From positions 62,001-126,000 of the forward strand of contig JAQTIF010000002.1 in the NCBI GenBank assembly GCA_029433525.1: DNA of 64,000 nucleotides, read 5' to 3'. Every line of letters starts with the position of its first letter. The stretch's first letter is position 1. The position numbers and the translations under genes are program-made. Of this stretch, positions 10,779 through 20,375 are shown in pieces. The stretch comes from Enterobacteriaceae bacterium ESL0689. GTDB taxonomy: Bacteria; Pseudomonadota; Gammaproteobacteria; Enterobacterales; Enterobacteriaceae. The notes below the pieces were generated by a model. It had not been told where the DNA came from, made no database searches, and saw nothing but the letters and a program-made list of their open reading frames with translations.

Positions 10779-11072
10779 ATGGCTAAAATTGATGTAACAT
10801 GCCCGTTTTGTCAACAAACTGAACCCGTTAAAAAGCATGGTCTGGGCAAAGCTGGATTTCAGCGCTATCGCTGTCAGTCATGCTGCCGTACTTTCCAGGT
10901 CGATTACGCTTACCGTGCCTGCCAGCCCGGCATGAAAGAACAAATTGTTGACCTTGCCATGAATAATGCCGGTATCCGCGATACCGCAAGGACTCTGCAT
11001 ATCAGCATTAATGCCGTTGTCCGCACTTTAAAAACTCGCCCCACGATGTGTAACCACGTTTCCGCTGGATAA
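10779..11072 (+). CDS. InsA-like protein of IS copy 1 (altered C-terminus)
   Basis: IS1-type InsA: N-terminal C2-C2 zinc finger ([14 protein letters not shown] ... [10 protein letters not shown]) and a helix-turn-helix ([18 protein letters not shown]). ATG at 10779; an in-frame GTG at 10770 would add MRQ. In copy 2 the frame ends LKNSPHDV; here five A's (11030-11034) replace six, so the frame runs instead into [12 protein letters not shown]. InsA normally represses the IS promoter and binds the ends. The core DNA-binding part is intact. Confidence 0.85.
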   Translation: MAKIDVTCPFCQQTEPVKKHGLGKAGFQRYRCQSCCRTFQVDYAYRACQPGMKEQIVDLAMNNAGIRDTARTLHISINAVVRTLKTRPTMCNHVSAG

Positions 11073-11097
11073 TCAGCAAATCCAGCTTATCTGTGAA

Positions 11098-11472
11098 GTG
11101 GATGAGATGTGGTCTTTTGTCGGCAGTAAAAAGCAGCAACGCTGGCTGTGGTATGCATGGGAGCCTCGCCTCAAACGAATTATTGCTCATACTTTTGGAC
11201 GCAGAAGCAAAAAGACACTGCGCAGGTTACTGAAATTATTGTCAGGTTTTAATGTTGCCTTCTGGTGTACCGATAACTTCAGTGCTTATGATCTGCTGCC
11301 GGATGAAAAACATATCAGGGGTAAGCTTTATACACAGCGGATTGAACGGGAAAACCTGAATTTGCGTAACCGATTAAAGCGACTGAATCGTAAGACTCTG
11401 GGGTACTCAAAATCTTTTGAAATGCATGACAGGATCATTGGTACTTTTATTGAGCGCGAATATTATGTTTGA
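11098..11472 (+). pseudogene. InsB-like transposase domain of IS copy 1, uncoupled from InsA
   Basis: The DDE catalytic part of the IS1 transposase: DEMWSF, CTDNFSAYD and the Glu in RIERENLNLRNR. In IS1 it is made only as an InsAB' fusion through a -1 frameshift. Because the A-run upstream has lost one base, normal translation enters the third frame and a -1 slip returns to the original InsA frame and its stop, so neither route reaches this frame. It could only be expressed from an internal start such as the GTG at 11098. The coding sequence itself has no stop. Confidence 0.8.
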
Positions 11473-11500
11473 GACGAAATAAACACATTGAATACATCAC

Positions 11501-11531
11501 CCAGCCAGTTAATATACTGGCTGGTTTTATT
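11501..11531 (+). terminator. Rho-independent terminator facing ihfB
   Basis: Perfect 9-bp stem CCAGCCAGT / ACTGGCTGG with loop TAATAT, followed by TTTTATT on the plus strand. The first C is also the last base of the IS. Orientation is plus, against ihfB, so it would stop read-through from the IS into the ihfB antisense strand; it is not the ihfB terminator. It may have belonged to a plus-strand gene that has been deleted. Confidence 0.65.
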
Positions 11532-11584
11532 CCCTGGTAAGCATTTTTATATCATCAAAATGTAATTATCACTGTAGTATAGAG

Positions 11585-11872
11585 CTACTCGCCATTAATA
11601 TTTGCCCGGTCGCGTAATTCTTTACCCGGTTTAAAATGCGGAACGTATTTTCCTTCCAGTTCAACTTTATCACCCGTTTTCGGATTACGTCCGATACGGG
11701 GAGCGCGATAATGCAGCGAGAAACTACCAAAACCACGGATTTCAATACGTTCACCCTCAGCAAGCGTTGAGGCCATAAGTTCCAGCATTTCTTTAACAGC
11801 ATCTTCCACTGTTTTCGCAGAAATATGAGATTGCTGGCTAGCAAGTCTTTCTATTAATTCTGACTTGGTCAT
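11585..11872 (-). CDS. ihfB: Integration host factor subunit beta
   Basis: The 95-aa DNA-bending subunit that pairs with IHF-alpha and acts in recombination, replication and transcription. The protein begins [14 protein letters not shown], contains the HU/IHF signature region [21 protein letters not shown] (residues about 47-67) with the intercalating Pro in RNPKTG, and ends [11 protein letters not shown] at 11872 is preceded by GGAGGAAT. It follows rpsA by about 136 bp, as in E. coli. The 3' flank is changed: comEC should be next but an IS and an omptin relic intervene. Confidence 0.97.
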   Translation of the reverse strand: MTKSELIERLASQQSHISAKTVEDAVKEMLELMASTLAEGERIEIRGFGSFSLHYRAPRIGRNPKTGDKVELEGKYVPHFKPGKELRDRANINGE

Positions 11873-11906
11873 TATTCCTCCGTTTTTTCAGGCAAATGTT
11901 AAATAA

Positions 11907-11924
11907 GGGCGACAAGAGTCGCCC
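11907..11924 (-). terminator. Hairpin between rpsA and ihfB
   Basis: Perfect stem GGGCGAC / GTCGCCC with a 4-nt loop, followed on the minus strand by TTATTT. It lies about 85 bp after the rpsA stop and 35 bp before ihfB. It may be a terminator or attenuator for rpsA with partial read-through to ihfB. Confidence 0.6.
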
Positions 11925-12008
11925 TTTCTATTTGATTACAGAACGAATGGTGTAATCTGTCAAGTAAACTGCTTGTTCTGTCGGTGATGTATCCCGACAG
12001 CGTGAAGA

Positions 12009-13682
12009 TTACTCGCCTTTCGCTGCTTTGAAAGCTTCAGCCATTGCGTTGTTAGAGAAGCTTGCTTCTTCCTGCTTATTAACCGTCGCGATAGCATCTT
12101 TCTCATCGGCTTCGTCTTTAGCACGAATTGACAGACTGATGGCGCGATTTTTACGATCAACACCGGTGAATTTCGCTTCGATTGTATCGCCAACGCTTAA
12201 CACCTGAGTTGCATCTTCAACACGGTCACGGGAAGCTTCAGAGGCACGCAGATAACCTTCAACACCGTCAGCTAACTCAATAGTTGCACCTTTCGCATCA
12301 ACCGCGGTCACTTTACCGGTAACGATGGCACCTTTCTTGTTCACCGCAACCCAGTTGTTGAACGGATCTTCTGCAAGTTGTTTAACGCCCAGAGAAATAC
12401 GCTCACGCTCAGCATCCACCTGGAGAACAACAGCGGCGATTTCGTCACCTTTTTTGTAATCACGAACGGCTTCTTCGCCAGCAACGTTCCAGGAGATATC
12501 AGACAGATGAACCAGACCATCAATACCACCATCGAGACCGATGAAGATACCAAAGTCAGTGATAGATTTGATCTTACCTTCAACCCGATCACCCTTATTA
12601 TGGGTTTCGGCAAACTGCTGCCACGGGTTAGATTTGCACTGCTTCAGTCCCAGTGAAATACGACGGCGTTCTTCGTCGATATCCAGAACCATCACTTCGA
12701 CAACGTCACCCACGTTAACGACTTTAGAAGGATGAATATTTTTGTTGGTCCAGTCCATTTCAGAAACATGAACCAGCCCTTCAACGCCTTCTTCGATCTC
12801 AACAAAGCAGCCGTAATCCGTCAGGTTAGTGACGCGACCAGTGAGTCTGGTGCTTTCCGGATAACGTTTAGCGATAGCCACCCATGGGTCTTCACCCAGC
12901 TGTTTCAGTCCCAGCGAGACACGGGTACGCTCACGATCAAATTTCAGCACTTTAACGGTGATTTCATCGCCTACATTGACGATTTCGCTTGGATGCTTAA
13001 CACGCTTCCATGCCATATCAGTAATATGTAAAAGACCATCGACACCGCCCAGATCGACAAAAGCGCCGTAATCTGTGAGGTTCTTAACGATCCCTTTGAC
13101 TTCCATGCCTTCCTGCAGGTTTTCCAGCAGTTGGTCACGTTCTGCACTATTTTCAGATTCAATAACAGCACGGCGGGAAACAACGACGTTGTTACGTTTC
13201 TGGTCAAGCTTGATCACTTTGAATTCAAGCTCTTTGCCTTCCAGGTGCAATGTGTCACGTACCGGGCGAACGTCAACCAGGGAACCTGGCAAGAATGCAC
13301 GAATACCATTCAGCTCAACAGTGAAGCCACCTTTAACTTTGCCGTTGATAATACCGACGACAGTTGCAGCTTCTTCATAAGCTTTTTCCAGTGTAATCCA
13401 GGCTTCGTGACGTTTTGCTTTTTCACGAGATAGCAGCGTTTCACCAAAGCCGTCTTCTACTGCGTCCAGTGCAACGTCAACTTCATCGCCCACCTGGATT
13501 TCCAGTTCACCCTGGGCATTTTTGAACTGTTCAGCCGGGATAGCGGATTCAGATTTCAGACCCGCGTCAACCAGCACAACGTCTTTGTCGATAGCAACAA
13601 CAACACCGCGAACGATAGAACCCGGACGGGTTTCGATCTCTTTTAAAGATTCTTCAAACAGTTGAGCAAAAGATTCAGTCAT
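12009..13682 (-). CDS. rpsA: 30S ribosomal protein S1
   Basis: The 557-aa (E. coli length) mRNA-binding protein of the small subunit. Six S1/OB-fold repeats are readable: the start [21 protein letters not shown], the ribosome-binding first two domains, then four near-identical repeats of the form G.V..LTDYG.FV....V.GL.H.S (for example around residues 190, 278, 365 and 450). Lies downstream of cmk. A leader hairpin just upstream may be part of S1 autoregulation. Confidence 0.98.
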   Translation of the reverse strand: MTESFAQLFEESLKEIETRPGSIVRGVVVAIDKDVVLVDAGLKSESAIPAEQFKNAQGELEIQVGDEVDVALDAVEDGFGETLLSREKAKRHEAWITLEKAYEEAATVVGIINGKVKGGFTVELNGIRAFLPGSLVDVRPVRDTLHLEGKELEFKVIKLDQKRNNVVVSRRAVIESENSAERDQLLENLQEGMEVKGIVKNLTDYGAFVDLGGVDGLLHITDMAWKRVKHPSEIVNVGDEITVKVLKFDRERTRVSLGLKQLGEDPWVAIAKRYPESTRLTGRVTNLTDYGCFVEIEEGVEGLVHVSEMDWTNKNIHPSKVVNVGDVVEVMVLDIDEERRRISLGLKQCKSNPWQQFAETHNKGDRVEGKIKSITDFGIFIGLDGGIDGLVHLSDISWNVAGEEAVRDYKKGDEIAAVVLQVDAERERISLGVKQLAEDPFNNWVAVNKKGAIVTGKVTAVDAKGATIELADGVEGYLRASEASRDRVEDATQVLSVGDTIEAKFTGVDRKNRAISLSIRAKDEADEKDAIATVNKQEEASFSNNAMAEAFKAAKGE

Positions 13683-13711
13683 GTTTAATTTTCAGGTTTC
13701 ATATTTAACGT

Positions 13712-13734
13712 CCATCTGGCTCCGTGTCAGATGG
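13712..13734 (-). promoter_or_regulatory. Hairpin in the rpsA 5' leader
   Basis: Inverted repeat CCATCTG / CAGATGG with a 9-nt loop about 30 nt upstream of the rpsA ATG. In gamma-proteobacteria the rpsA leader folds into hairpins through which S1 represses its own translation; this hairpin is in the right place. Only one stem was checked, and no T-run follows, so it is not a terminator. Confidence 0.4.
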
Positions 13735-13822
13735 GGTTGTTTAACATACCCGTTGTCATTCCATTGCAGCGGGGTACTACCATAATTCATTTATCAAGCA
13801 TAATTCACAGGCTATTTTATCA

Positions 13823-14506
13823 TCAGGCCATAGCCAGTTTTTGACGCGCGTAGTGTAGCGCTTTTTCAATAACCTGCTCAATATTTAGTTCTGTTGAATC
13901 GAGGACTAACGCATCATCCGCCGGAATCAGCGGCGCGACACTGCGATGACGATCACGATTATCACGTTCTTTTATCTCAGATAAAAGGTGTTCGAAATTA
14001 ACACTAATACCGGTTTTCTGCAACTGTAACATACGGCGACGGGTGCGTTCTTGTGCCGAGGCATCAAGAAAAATTTTCACCGGTGCATCCGGGAAAACAA
14101 CGGTTCCCATATCACGACCATCGGCAATCAGACCCGGTAATTGACGAAAGGCGCGCTGACGACGAAGCAATGCTTCACGTACCCGGGGAAATGCAGCGAC
14201 TTTCGAGGCGGTATTCGCGACCTCCTGGGTACGAATAGTCGCGCTGACATCCTCCCCCTCCAGCACAATCTTCAGCTTATCATCCGTCGTGACAAAACAC
14301 ACATCCAGATGCGCAGCTAATGGCACCAGCGTATCTTCCTGTTCAACATCAACATGGTGATGTAGCGCTGCGAGCGCCAGTACACGATAGATAGCGCCAG
14401 AGTCGAGCAAATGCCAGCCGAGGGTTTCTGCCATTGCCTTGCACAAAGTGCCTTTACCTGCCCCACCCGGCCCATCAATTGTGATGACTGGAATCATTGC
14501 CGTCAT
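13823..14506 (-). CDS. cmk: Cytidylate kinase
   Basis: Phosphorylates CMP and dCMP with ATP. The 227-aa product equals E. coli Cmk. P-loop [10 protein letters not shown] at residues 11-20 and the lid/active-site region [17 protein letters not shown] near residue 125. The start at 14506 ([12 protein letters not shown]) is chosen from an AGGAG 6 nt upstream and E. coli; an upstream in-frame ATG would add MRKEKI. Precedes rpsA on the same strand. E. coli ycaL, between aroA and cmk, is not present. Confidence 0.96.
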   Translation of the reverse strand: MTAMIPVITIDGPGGAGKGTLCKAMAETLGWHLLDSGAIYRVLALAALHHHVDVEQEDTLVPLAAHLDVCFVTTDDKLKIVLEGEDVSATIRTQEVANTASKVAAFPRVREALLRRQRAFRQLPGLIADGRDMGTVVFPDAPVKIFLDASAQERTRRRMLQLQKTGISVNFEHLLSEIKERDNRDRHRSVAPLIPADDALVLDSTELNIEQVIEKALHYARQKLAMA

Positions 14507-14679
14507 TATTTTCTCCTTTCGCATCGCAGGCGCATAACGCGTAAACGCTGCGCATTATACGCAACTATTAATAAAAAGTGATCATTGCCAGATAACGACG
14601 CATAAAAAGAGAGGAAATATTAAAGAAGGGAGTCATCAGAGTGGGCTGTTGCCGGTAACATCAGCCCAAATAATATGTT

Positions 14680-15969
14680 TTATTCGCTGGCTGGCGTACT
14701 AATACGCGCTAATTGTGCAAAATAATCCGGGAATGTTTTAGCGGTACATTGAGGATCAAGGATTGTGACCGGCATATCAGATAACGCAACCAGTGAAAAA
14801 CACATCGCCATGCGATGATCGTTATAAGTCGCAATTTCAGCGAACTGTAACGCTTCCGGTGGGGTGATACGAATAAAATCGTACCCTTCTTCTACTTTCG
14901 CCCCTGTTTTACGCAGTTCAGTTGCCATCGCCAGCAAACGATCGGTCTCTTTAACACGCCAGTTATAGATGTTACGGATGGTCGAGGTGCCGCTGGCAAA
15001 TAACGCCGTCGTCGCAATAGTCATCGCGGCATCAGGTATGTGATTCATATCCATATCAATCGCCTTCAGATCACCGCGCGTGCAGGAGATATAATCATCT
15101 CCCCAGTGAATCGATGCCCCCATTTTTTCCAGCACATCGGCAAAATGAATATCACCCTGTACACTGTTGCGACCAATACCGGTCACTTTCACCGTTCCTC
15201 CTTTTATCGCTGCGGCGGCGAGAAAATAAGAGGCTGAAGACGCATCACCTTCAACCAGATATTCCCCTGGAGACTGATATTGCTGATGACCGCTGATAAT
15301 AAAACGTTGCCAGCCCTGATTTTCCACCGTGACACCAAATATTTTCATCAGATGCAGGGTGATATTGATATAAGGTCTGGAAACCAGATCGCCTTTGATG
15401 GTAATCACGGTATCTTGTGGTGCCAGCGGTGCAACCATCAATAATGCGGTCAGGAACTGGCTGGAAACACTGCCGTCAACCGTCAGCTGCCCTCCGGTAA
15501 AGCCACCATGCAGATGGAGCGGCGGATAATTTTCCTGCTCCAGATAGTCAATACTGGCTCCCCCCTGACGAAGCGCATCCACCAGGTGACCAATGGGCCG
15601 TTCTTTCATCCGTGGCTCACCGGTTAATACAATATCGTTATGCCCGAGGGACAAGGCTGCTGTTAACGGGCGCATCGCGGTTCCGGCATTCCCCAGATAG
15701 AGTTCCAGCGCATGATCCACCTGCAATGGCCCCCCTTTCCCCTGCACCTCACAACGGGTGCGGTCAGCCGATAATTGATAGTGCACACCAAGGCTATGTA
15801 ACGCATTGAGCATATGACGAATATCGTCACTATCGAGTAAGTTGGTCAGCACGGTCGTACCCTGTGCTAATGCTGCCAGCAGTAAAGCGCGGTTAGAAAC
15901 ACTTTTTGATCCTGGCAGGTTCACACAGCCATCGACCCGCCCAATAGGTTGTAACGTCAGGGATTCCAT
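14680..15969 (-). CDS. aroA: 3-phosphoshikimate 1-carboxyvinyltransferase (EPSP synthase)
   Basis: Joins PEP and shikimate-3-phosphate to EPSP, the sixth step of the shikimate pathway. 429 aa (E. coli 427). [15 protein letters not shown] at about residues 18-32 is the N-terminal signature with the substrate-binding Lys; [13 protein letters not shown] near residue 90 is the second signature. The ATG at 15969 is preferred over a GTG one codon upstream. Second gene of the serC-aroA operon, linking serine and aromatic synthesis. Gly96 and Pro101 equivalents (GNAGTAMRP) look wild-type, the glyphosate-sensitive form. Confidence 0.96.
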   Translation of the reverse strand: MESLTLQPIGRVDGCVNLPGSKSVSNRALLLAALAQGTTVLTNLLDSDDIRHMLNALHSLGVHYQLSADRTRCEVQGKGGPLQVDHALELYLGNAGTAMRPLTAALSLGHNDIVLTGEPRMKERPIGHLVDALRQGGASIDYLEQENYPPLHLHGGFTGGQLTVDGSVSSQFLTALLMVAPLAPQDTVITIKGDLVSRPYINITLHLMKIFGVTVENQGWQRFIISGHQQYQSPGEYLVEGDASSASYFLAAAAIKGGTVKVTGIGRNSVQGDIHFADVLEKMGASIHWGDDYISCTRGDLKAIDMDMNHIPDAAMTIATTALFASGTSTIRNIYNWRVKETDRLLAMATELRKTGAKVEEGYDFIRITPPEALQFAEIATYNDHRMAMCFSLVALSDMPVTILDPQCTAKTFPDYFAQLARISTPASE

Positions 15970-15996
15970 CACTTAACTCTTAAATAAAGAATAAAG

Positions 15997-16021
15997 CCCC
16001 ACCAACCTGCTGTCGGTGAGG
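15997..16021 (-). terminator. Attenuator-like hairpin between serC and aroA
   Basis: Stem CCCCACC / GGTGAGG (one mismatch) in the 74-bp serC-aroA gap, followed on the minus strand by CTTTATTCTTTATTT. A partial terminator between serC and aroA is known in E. coli and lowers aroA relative to serC; this matches in place and form. Confidence 0.55.
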
Positions 16022-16043
16022 AATAAAAAAGATAAACCAGGAT

Positions 16044-17132
16044 TTAGCCGTGGCGACGCTCAAAATCCTGCATGAAATCAGTTAGCGCCTGTACACCCGC
16101 CAGCGGCATAGCGTTATAAATAGAAGCCCGCATGCCACCAACCACCCGGTGTCCTTTCAGGGCGTGTAGCCCGGCAGCAAAAGACTCTGTCAGAAATAGG
16201 GTATCCAGCGCACTGTCAGCCAGCTGGAACGGCACATTCATTCGTGAGCGATTTTCAGCTATGACATCATTACGATAGAAGTCACTGCGATCGATCGCGC
16301 CATAGAGGAGATCCGCTTTTTGCTGGTTAATTTTGTCCATTGCGCTGACCCCCCCCTGTTTCTGCAACCATTTGAAGACCAGCCCCGCCAGATACCATGC
16401 AAATGTCGGGGGAGTATTAAACATCGAATCGTTTGCATCCAGCACGCTGTAATCCAGAATCGATGGGCAGGCGATATTCGCTTTACCGAGCAGATTTTCG
16501 CGCACAATCACCAGTGTCAGACCGGCAGGGCCAATATTTTTCTGCGCGCCAGCATAGATGACACCATAACGACTGACATCAATCGGGCGCGAAAGCAGTG
16601 TTGAGGAAAAGTCGGCCGCTACCATCACATCATCGGCAAAATCTGGCGTTTCATCGATCGCGATACCATCAATCGTTTCATTCGGGCAATAGTGCATATA
16701 GGCAGCCCCTGGGGTCAATGACCACTCGCGCATGGGCTTGACTGCCCGCAACCCTTGCTTCGTCACTCTGATATCAATCACATTCGGCGCACAATATTTT
16801 TTCGCTTCTTTCGCTGCACTGGCGGCCCAGTATCCCGCATCAATGTAATCTGCTGTTGTTTTATCACCGAGCAGGTTCAGCGGCACACTGGCAAACTGGC
16901 CGCGTCCCCCTCCCTGGCAAAACAGCACTTTATAACTGGCCGGGATATTAAGCAGCGCACGCAAGTCCTGTTCGGCCTCTTCCGCGACCTGAATAAATGC
17001 TTTGCCGCGATGACTCACCTCCATGACGGACGTCCCCTGACCATTCCAGTCACGCAGTTCATGTTGTGCCTGTCTGAGCACTTCCTCCGGCAGCATTGCC
17101 GGGCCCGCACTAAAATTATAAACCTGAGCCAT
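16044..17132 (-). CDS. serC: Phosphoserine aminotransferase
   Basis: PLP enzyme that converts 3-phosphohydroxypyruvate to phosphoserine and acts in pyridoxal phosphate synthesis. The 362-aa product equals E. coli SerC. Starts [19 protein letters not shown]; the PLP-lysine region [10 protein letters not shown] lies near residue 196. First gene of serC-aroA, divergent from ycaO across about 200 bp that must contain both promoters. The E. coli ycaP gene normally in this gap is missing. Confidence 0.97.
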   Translation of the reverse strand: MAQVYNFSAGPAMLPEEVLRQAQHELRDWNGQGTSVMEVSHRGKAFIQVAEEAEQDLRALLNIPASYKVLFCQGGGRGQFASVPLNLLGDKTTADYIDAGYWAASAAKEAKKYCAPNVIDIRVTKQGLRAVKPMREWSLTPGAAYMHYCPNETIDGIAIDETPDFADDVMVAADFSSTLLSRPIDVSRYGVIYAGAQKNIGPAGLTLVIVRENLLGKANIACPSILDYSVLDANDSMFNTPPTFAWYLAGLVFKWLQKQGGVSAMDKINQQKADLLYGAIDRSDFYRNDVIAENRSRMNVPFQLADSALDTLFLTESFAAGLHALKGHRVVGGMRASIYNAMPLAGVQALTDFMQDFERRHG

Positions 17133-17333
17133 TTTCCTTCACCCTGTTGTTATGTTGTTGGTCGCTGCCTTACGGGCATCAATGATGATTGCTGTAACCA
17201 GTGGTTTTATCATTCGGTGGTAGATACCGCAATCAATAAAACAGGGCCAGGCTTTTGTCATCCCGCCACAGCATAGCGCTGTCCGGCTAAAACCCGTATC
17301 ATGCACACTTTAATGCTTAGAAAAGTGGTCGCT

Positions 17334-19085
17334 ATGAAGCAAACTTTTATTCCCGGTAAAGATGCCGCGCTGGAAGACTCTATTGCCCGATTCCAGCAAA
17401 AATTGCTCGATCTCGGACTGGATATTGAACAAGCCTCGTGGCTGAATCCGGTTCCCCATGTCTGGTCAGTACATATCCGTGATAAATCCTGTCCATTGTG
17501 CTTTGCCAATGGCAAAGGCGCTACGCAAAAAGCGGCGCTGGCTTCTGCATTGGGTGAATATTTTGAGCGCCTGTCGACTAACTATTTTTTTGCCGATTTC
17601 TGGTTAGGCGAAACTGTCTCTCAGGCTCCCTTTGTTCACTATCCGAATGAACAGTGGTTCCCGATCCCTGAAAACGATGCCATACCAGAAGGTCTGCTGG
17701 ACTCTCACTTACGCGCCTTCTACGATCCTGATAATCAACTGACTGCCAGTATGCTGGTTGATCTGCAATCAGATAATAAAGCACGCGGTATTTGTGGACT
17801 TCCCTTCATCCGCCAGTCAGATGGCGAAGTGATCGCGATCCCCGTGAATATTATCGGCAACCTGTATGTCTCTAATGGGATGTCGGCCGGAAATACGCCA
17901 AATGAAGCGCGCGTGCAGGCATTATCAGAAATATTTGAGCGCTATATTAAAAATCGCATCATTGCGGAAAGTATTAGCTTACCCGAGATCCCACCCGCAG
18001 TGATGGCACGCTATCCTGCAGTTGTCGAGGCGATCAACGCCCTGGAGGCCGAGGGTTTTCCTGTTTTTGCTTACGATGGCTCGCTGGCGGGTCAATATCC
18101 GGTTATCTGTGTTGTGTTGTTTAATCCCGCAAATGGCACCTGCTTCGCCTCTTTTGGTGCTCATCCGAATTTTGGCGTCGCACTTGAACGTACTGTCACT
18201 GAATTGTTGCAAGGCCGCAGCCTGCAGGATCTCGATATCTTCACGCCCCCGACTTTTGATGATCAACAAGTCGCTGATCCTACCAATCTTGAAACCCATT
18301 TTATCGATTCCAGTGGTTTAATCTGCTGGGATCTGTTCAAACAGGATGTCGATTATCCTTTCGTGGACTGGGATTTTTCAGGCACGACGGAGCAAGAATT
18401 TACTGCCCTGATGGCTATCTTCAACAGAGAAGAGAAAGAAGTTTATATCGCCGACTATCAGCACACCGGTGTCTATGCTTGCCGGATCATCGTGCCAGGT
18501 ATGTCAGATATTTATCCGGCAGAAGATCTGTGGCTGGCCAACAATAATATCGGCAGTTCCCTGCGGGCAACGCTGCTGGCTTTGCCAGGCAGTCAATGGC
18601 AAAAAGAAGACTATCTCGCCTTGTTGAACCAGCTTGATGATGAAGGATATGACGACTTTACCCGGGTACGCGAACTGCTGGGACTGGCGACAGGCACCGA
18701 TAATGGCTGGTATACCCTGCGTATTGGTGAGCTGAAGGCGATGTTAGCGCTGGCGGGCGGAGATCTGGCGCAGGCGTTAATCTGGACCGAGTGGACACAG
18801 GAATTTAACGCTTCCGTCTTCAGTGCTGAACGCGCCAGTTACTATCGCTGTTTACACACCCTGCTGTTATTGAGCCAGGAAGAAACACGTCAGCCACAAC
18901 AATATCTGCCAGCTTTCATTCGCATGTATGGTGCCAGTGCCGTGGAAGCCGCCAGCGCCGCACTCCGGGGAGAAGCGCCGTTTTATGGTTTACAGACGGT
19001 CGATAGCGATCTGCATGCTTTTCCGGCCCATCGTGCCTTACTGGCAGTCTATGACAAACTACAACAGGCGAAAGCCCGCTTCTGA
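17334..19085 (+). CDS. ycaO: YcaO-family protein, RimO-associated
   Basis: YcaO-fold ATP-dependent protein. In thiazole/oxazole peptide pathways this fold activates backbone amides; E. coli YcaO instead helps RimO methylthiolate ribosomal protein S12. The 583-aa product aligns throughout with E. coli YcaO (586 aa), including GNLYVSNGMSAGNTPNEARV and LELLQGR-type helices, followed by a C-terminal TPR-like segment. The ATG at 17334 is chosen to match E. coli (KQTFIPGKDAALED); an upstream in-frame ATG at 17301 would add 11 residues. No precursor peptide or cyclodehydratase partner lies nearby, so a RiPP role is not supported. It ends at a clear terminator ahead of focA. Confidence 0.93.
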   Translation: MKQTFIPGKDAALEDSIARFQQKLLDLGLDIEQASWLNPVPHVWSVHIRDKSCPLCFANGKGATQKAALASALGEYFERLSTNYFFADFWLGETVSQAPFVHYPNEQWFPIPENDAIPEGLLDSHLRAFYDPDNQLTASMLVDLQSDNKARGICGLPFIRQSDGEVIAIPVNIIGNLYVSNGMSAGNTPNEARVQALSEIFERYIKNRIIAESISLPEIPPAVMARYPAVVEAINALEAEGFPVFAYDGSLAGQYPVICVVLFNPANGTCFASFGAHPNFGVALERTVTELLQGRSLQDLDIFTPPTFDDQQVADPTNLETHFIDSSGLICWDLFKQDVDYPFVDWDFSGTTEQEFTALMAIFNREEKEVYIADYQHTGVYACRIIVPGMSDIYPAEDLWLANNNIGSSLRATLLALPGSQWQKEDYLALLNQLDDEGYDDFTRVRELLGLATGTDNGWYTLRIGELKAMLALAGGDLAQALIWTEWTQEFNASVFSAERASYYRCLHTLLLLSQEETRQPQQYLPAFIRMYGASAVEAASAALRGEAPFYGLQTVDSDLHAFPAHRALLAVYDKLQQAKARF

Positions 19086-19125
19086 TCCAGTTAACCCGTT
19101 ATTTTGTCGATTGTTTCTTGCTGAT

Positions 19126-19149
19126 GGAGCCCGCGAGGGCTCCTTTTCT
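19126..19149 (+). terminator. ycaO terminator
   Basis: Perfect stem GGAGCCC / GGGCTCC, loop GCGA, then TTTTCT, about 40 bp after the ycaO stop. Confidence 0.8.
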
Positions 19150-19389
19150 ATTGATCGATGATTTGATTAAAAAAAGTTATTAAAATGTTACATTATGCAA
19201 TGTAATAGGGCTTTTTTATTAATTTTAATCACTCAATTCCGTTTTTAAGCCCCCAATTCGGGATCGATCAAGCAAAAAAATCAACATATTTTATAAATAT
19301 TAAAATTTATTTTTATCATTATAAACAATAAGTTACACTAAAATAGCATAAAAATCAGACACTGCTTCCAGGGGTAGATCCGGCAGTAT

Positions 19390-19403
19390 ATGATCTACAT
19401 CAA
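19390..19403 (+). promoter_or_regulatory. FNR site upstream of focA-pflB
   Basis: ATGATCTACATCAA matches the FNR consensus TTGAT-N4-ATCAA at 9 of 10 fixed positions. It is 62 bp before the focA start, with a TAGTAT/GATAAT -10-like sequence 10-25 bp downstream. The stretch resembles the E. coli focA promoter as I recall it. Predicts induction without oxygen. Confidence 0.7.
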
Positions 19404-19465
19404 TTTTTTGTCGATAATGCTTTGTTAGTATTCCACTGCCAATTTTTATGAAAGAGAGAGTTAGT

Positions 19466-20323
19466 GTGAAAGCTGACAACCCTTTTGACCTCTTACTCCC
19501 TGCAGCAATGGCGAAAGTTGCTGAAGAAGCGGGGGTTTATAAAGCTACAAAAAAACCAATAACCACGTTTTATCTGGCGATTACCGCAGGTGTGTTCATT
19601 TCTATTGCCTTCGTTTTTTATATTACGGCAACGACAGGAACAGCGACCATCCCTTTCGGTATTGCTAAATTAATCGGTGGACTCTGCTTTTCACTCGGTC
19701 TGATTCTGTGTGTCATATGCGGTGCGGATCTGTTCACTTCCACTGTTTTAACTATCGTGGCAAAGGCCAGCGGACGAATCAGCTGGGGTCAGCTTGCTAA
19801 AAACTGGCTTAACGTTTACATCGGCAATCTTATTGGTGCTTTGTTGTTTGTCTTGCTGATATGGTTGTCAGGCGAGTATATGGTAGCTAATGGCAGCTGG
19901 GGACTGAATGTCCTGCAAACGGCCGACCATAAAATACATCATACCTTTATCGAAGCCGTCTGCCTCGGTATTCTCGCTAATCTGATGGTCTGTCTGGCCG
20001 TGTGGATGAGCTATTCTGGCCGCACGCTGCTGGATAAATCAATCATCATGATTTTACCTGTCGCGATGTTTGTCGCCAGCGGTTTTGAGCACAGCATCGC
20101 TAATATGTTTATGATTCCGATGGGAATCGTCATTCGTCACTATGCCAGTCCGGAATTCTGGATCGCTGTTGGTTCCCATCCGGAAAATTTTTCTCACCTG
20201 ACCGTTATGAACTTCATTACTGATAACCTGATTCCGGTAACTATCGGCAACATTATCGGCGGTGGTGTACTGGTTGGGTTAACATACTGGGTTATTTATC
20301 TGCGTGGTCATGATCACCATTAA
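19466..20323 (+). CDS. focA: Formate channel FocA
   Basis: Pentameric inner-membrane channel for formate in mixed-acid fermentation. The 285-aa product equals E. coli FocA. Six membrane helices, conserved GADLFTSTVL near residue 90 and GFEHSIANMF with the gating His near residue 209. The GTG start at 19466 (VKADNPFDLLLPAAMAKV) is chosen from AGAGAGAG just upstream and E. coli; an in-frame ATG at 19448 would add 6 residues. 52 bp separate it from pflB, so the two are cotranscribed. Confidence 0.96.
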   Translation: MKADNPFDLLLPAAMAKVAEEAGVYKATKKPITTFYLAITAGVFISIAFVFYITATTGTATIPFGIAKLIGGLCFSLGLILCVICGADLFTSTVLTIVAKASGRISWGQLAKNWLNVYIGNLIGALLFVLLIWLSGEYMVANGSWGLNVLQTADHKIHHTFIEAVCLGILANLMVCLAVWMSYSGRTLLDKSIIMILPVAMFVASGFEHSIANMFMIPMGIVIRHYASPEFWIAVGSHPENFSHLTVMNFITDNLIPVTIGNIIGGGVLVGLTYWVIYLRGHDHH

Positions 20324-20375
20324 AACGGTCATGCCAGACAATAAATAAAAAATCCATCAAAAAGGTAGGTGTTAT

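Larger units (their letters stand above)
10719..11501 (+). mobile_element. IS1-family insertion sequence, copy 1 (783 bp)
   Basis: Boundaries come from comparing the two copies in the window: homology starts at GGTCATGTATTCAACGTG and ends at ATTGAATACATCACC, after which flanks differ. The ends form a 21-bp terminal inverted repeat with two mismatches, starting GGT as in classical IS1. It carries insA and insB reading frames in the IS1 arrangement. It is 1 bp shorter than copy 2 owing to loss of an A in the frameshift run. Left flank AAAATGGCC and right flank CAGCCAGTT do not match, so no target duplication is visible. It interrupts the omptin gene. Protein differences from copy 2 show that the copies are different alleles. 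Confidence 0.93.
19086..19465 (+). other. ycaO-focA intergenic regulatory region
   Basis: About 380 bp. It holds the ycaO terminator, an 18-bp perfect palindrome with AT-rich surroundings, and near the end the FNR-site promoter for focA-pflB. E. coli has several pfl promoters in the matching region, responsive to FNR and ArcA; I can support only the one FNR site by sequence. Confidence 0.6.

Noticed and set aside
17334-19085. ycaO as part of a RiPP (azoline peptide) cluster
   Set aside because: No precursor peptide, dehydrogenase or partner protein nearby; neighbours are serC and focA as in E. coli, and the protein is the housekeeping YcaO type.
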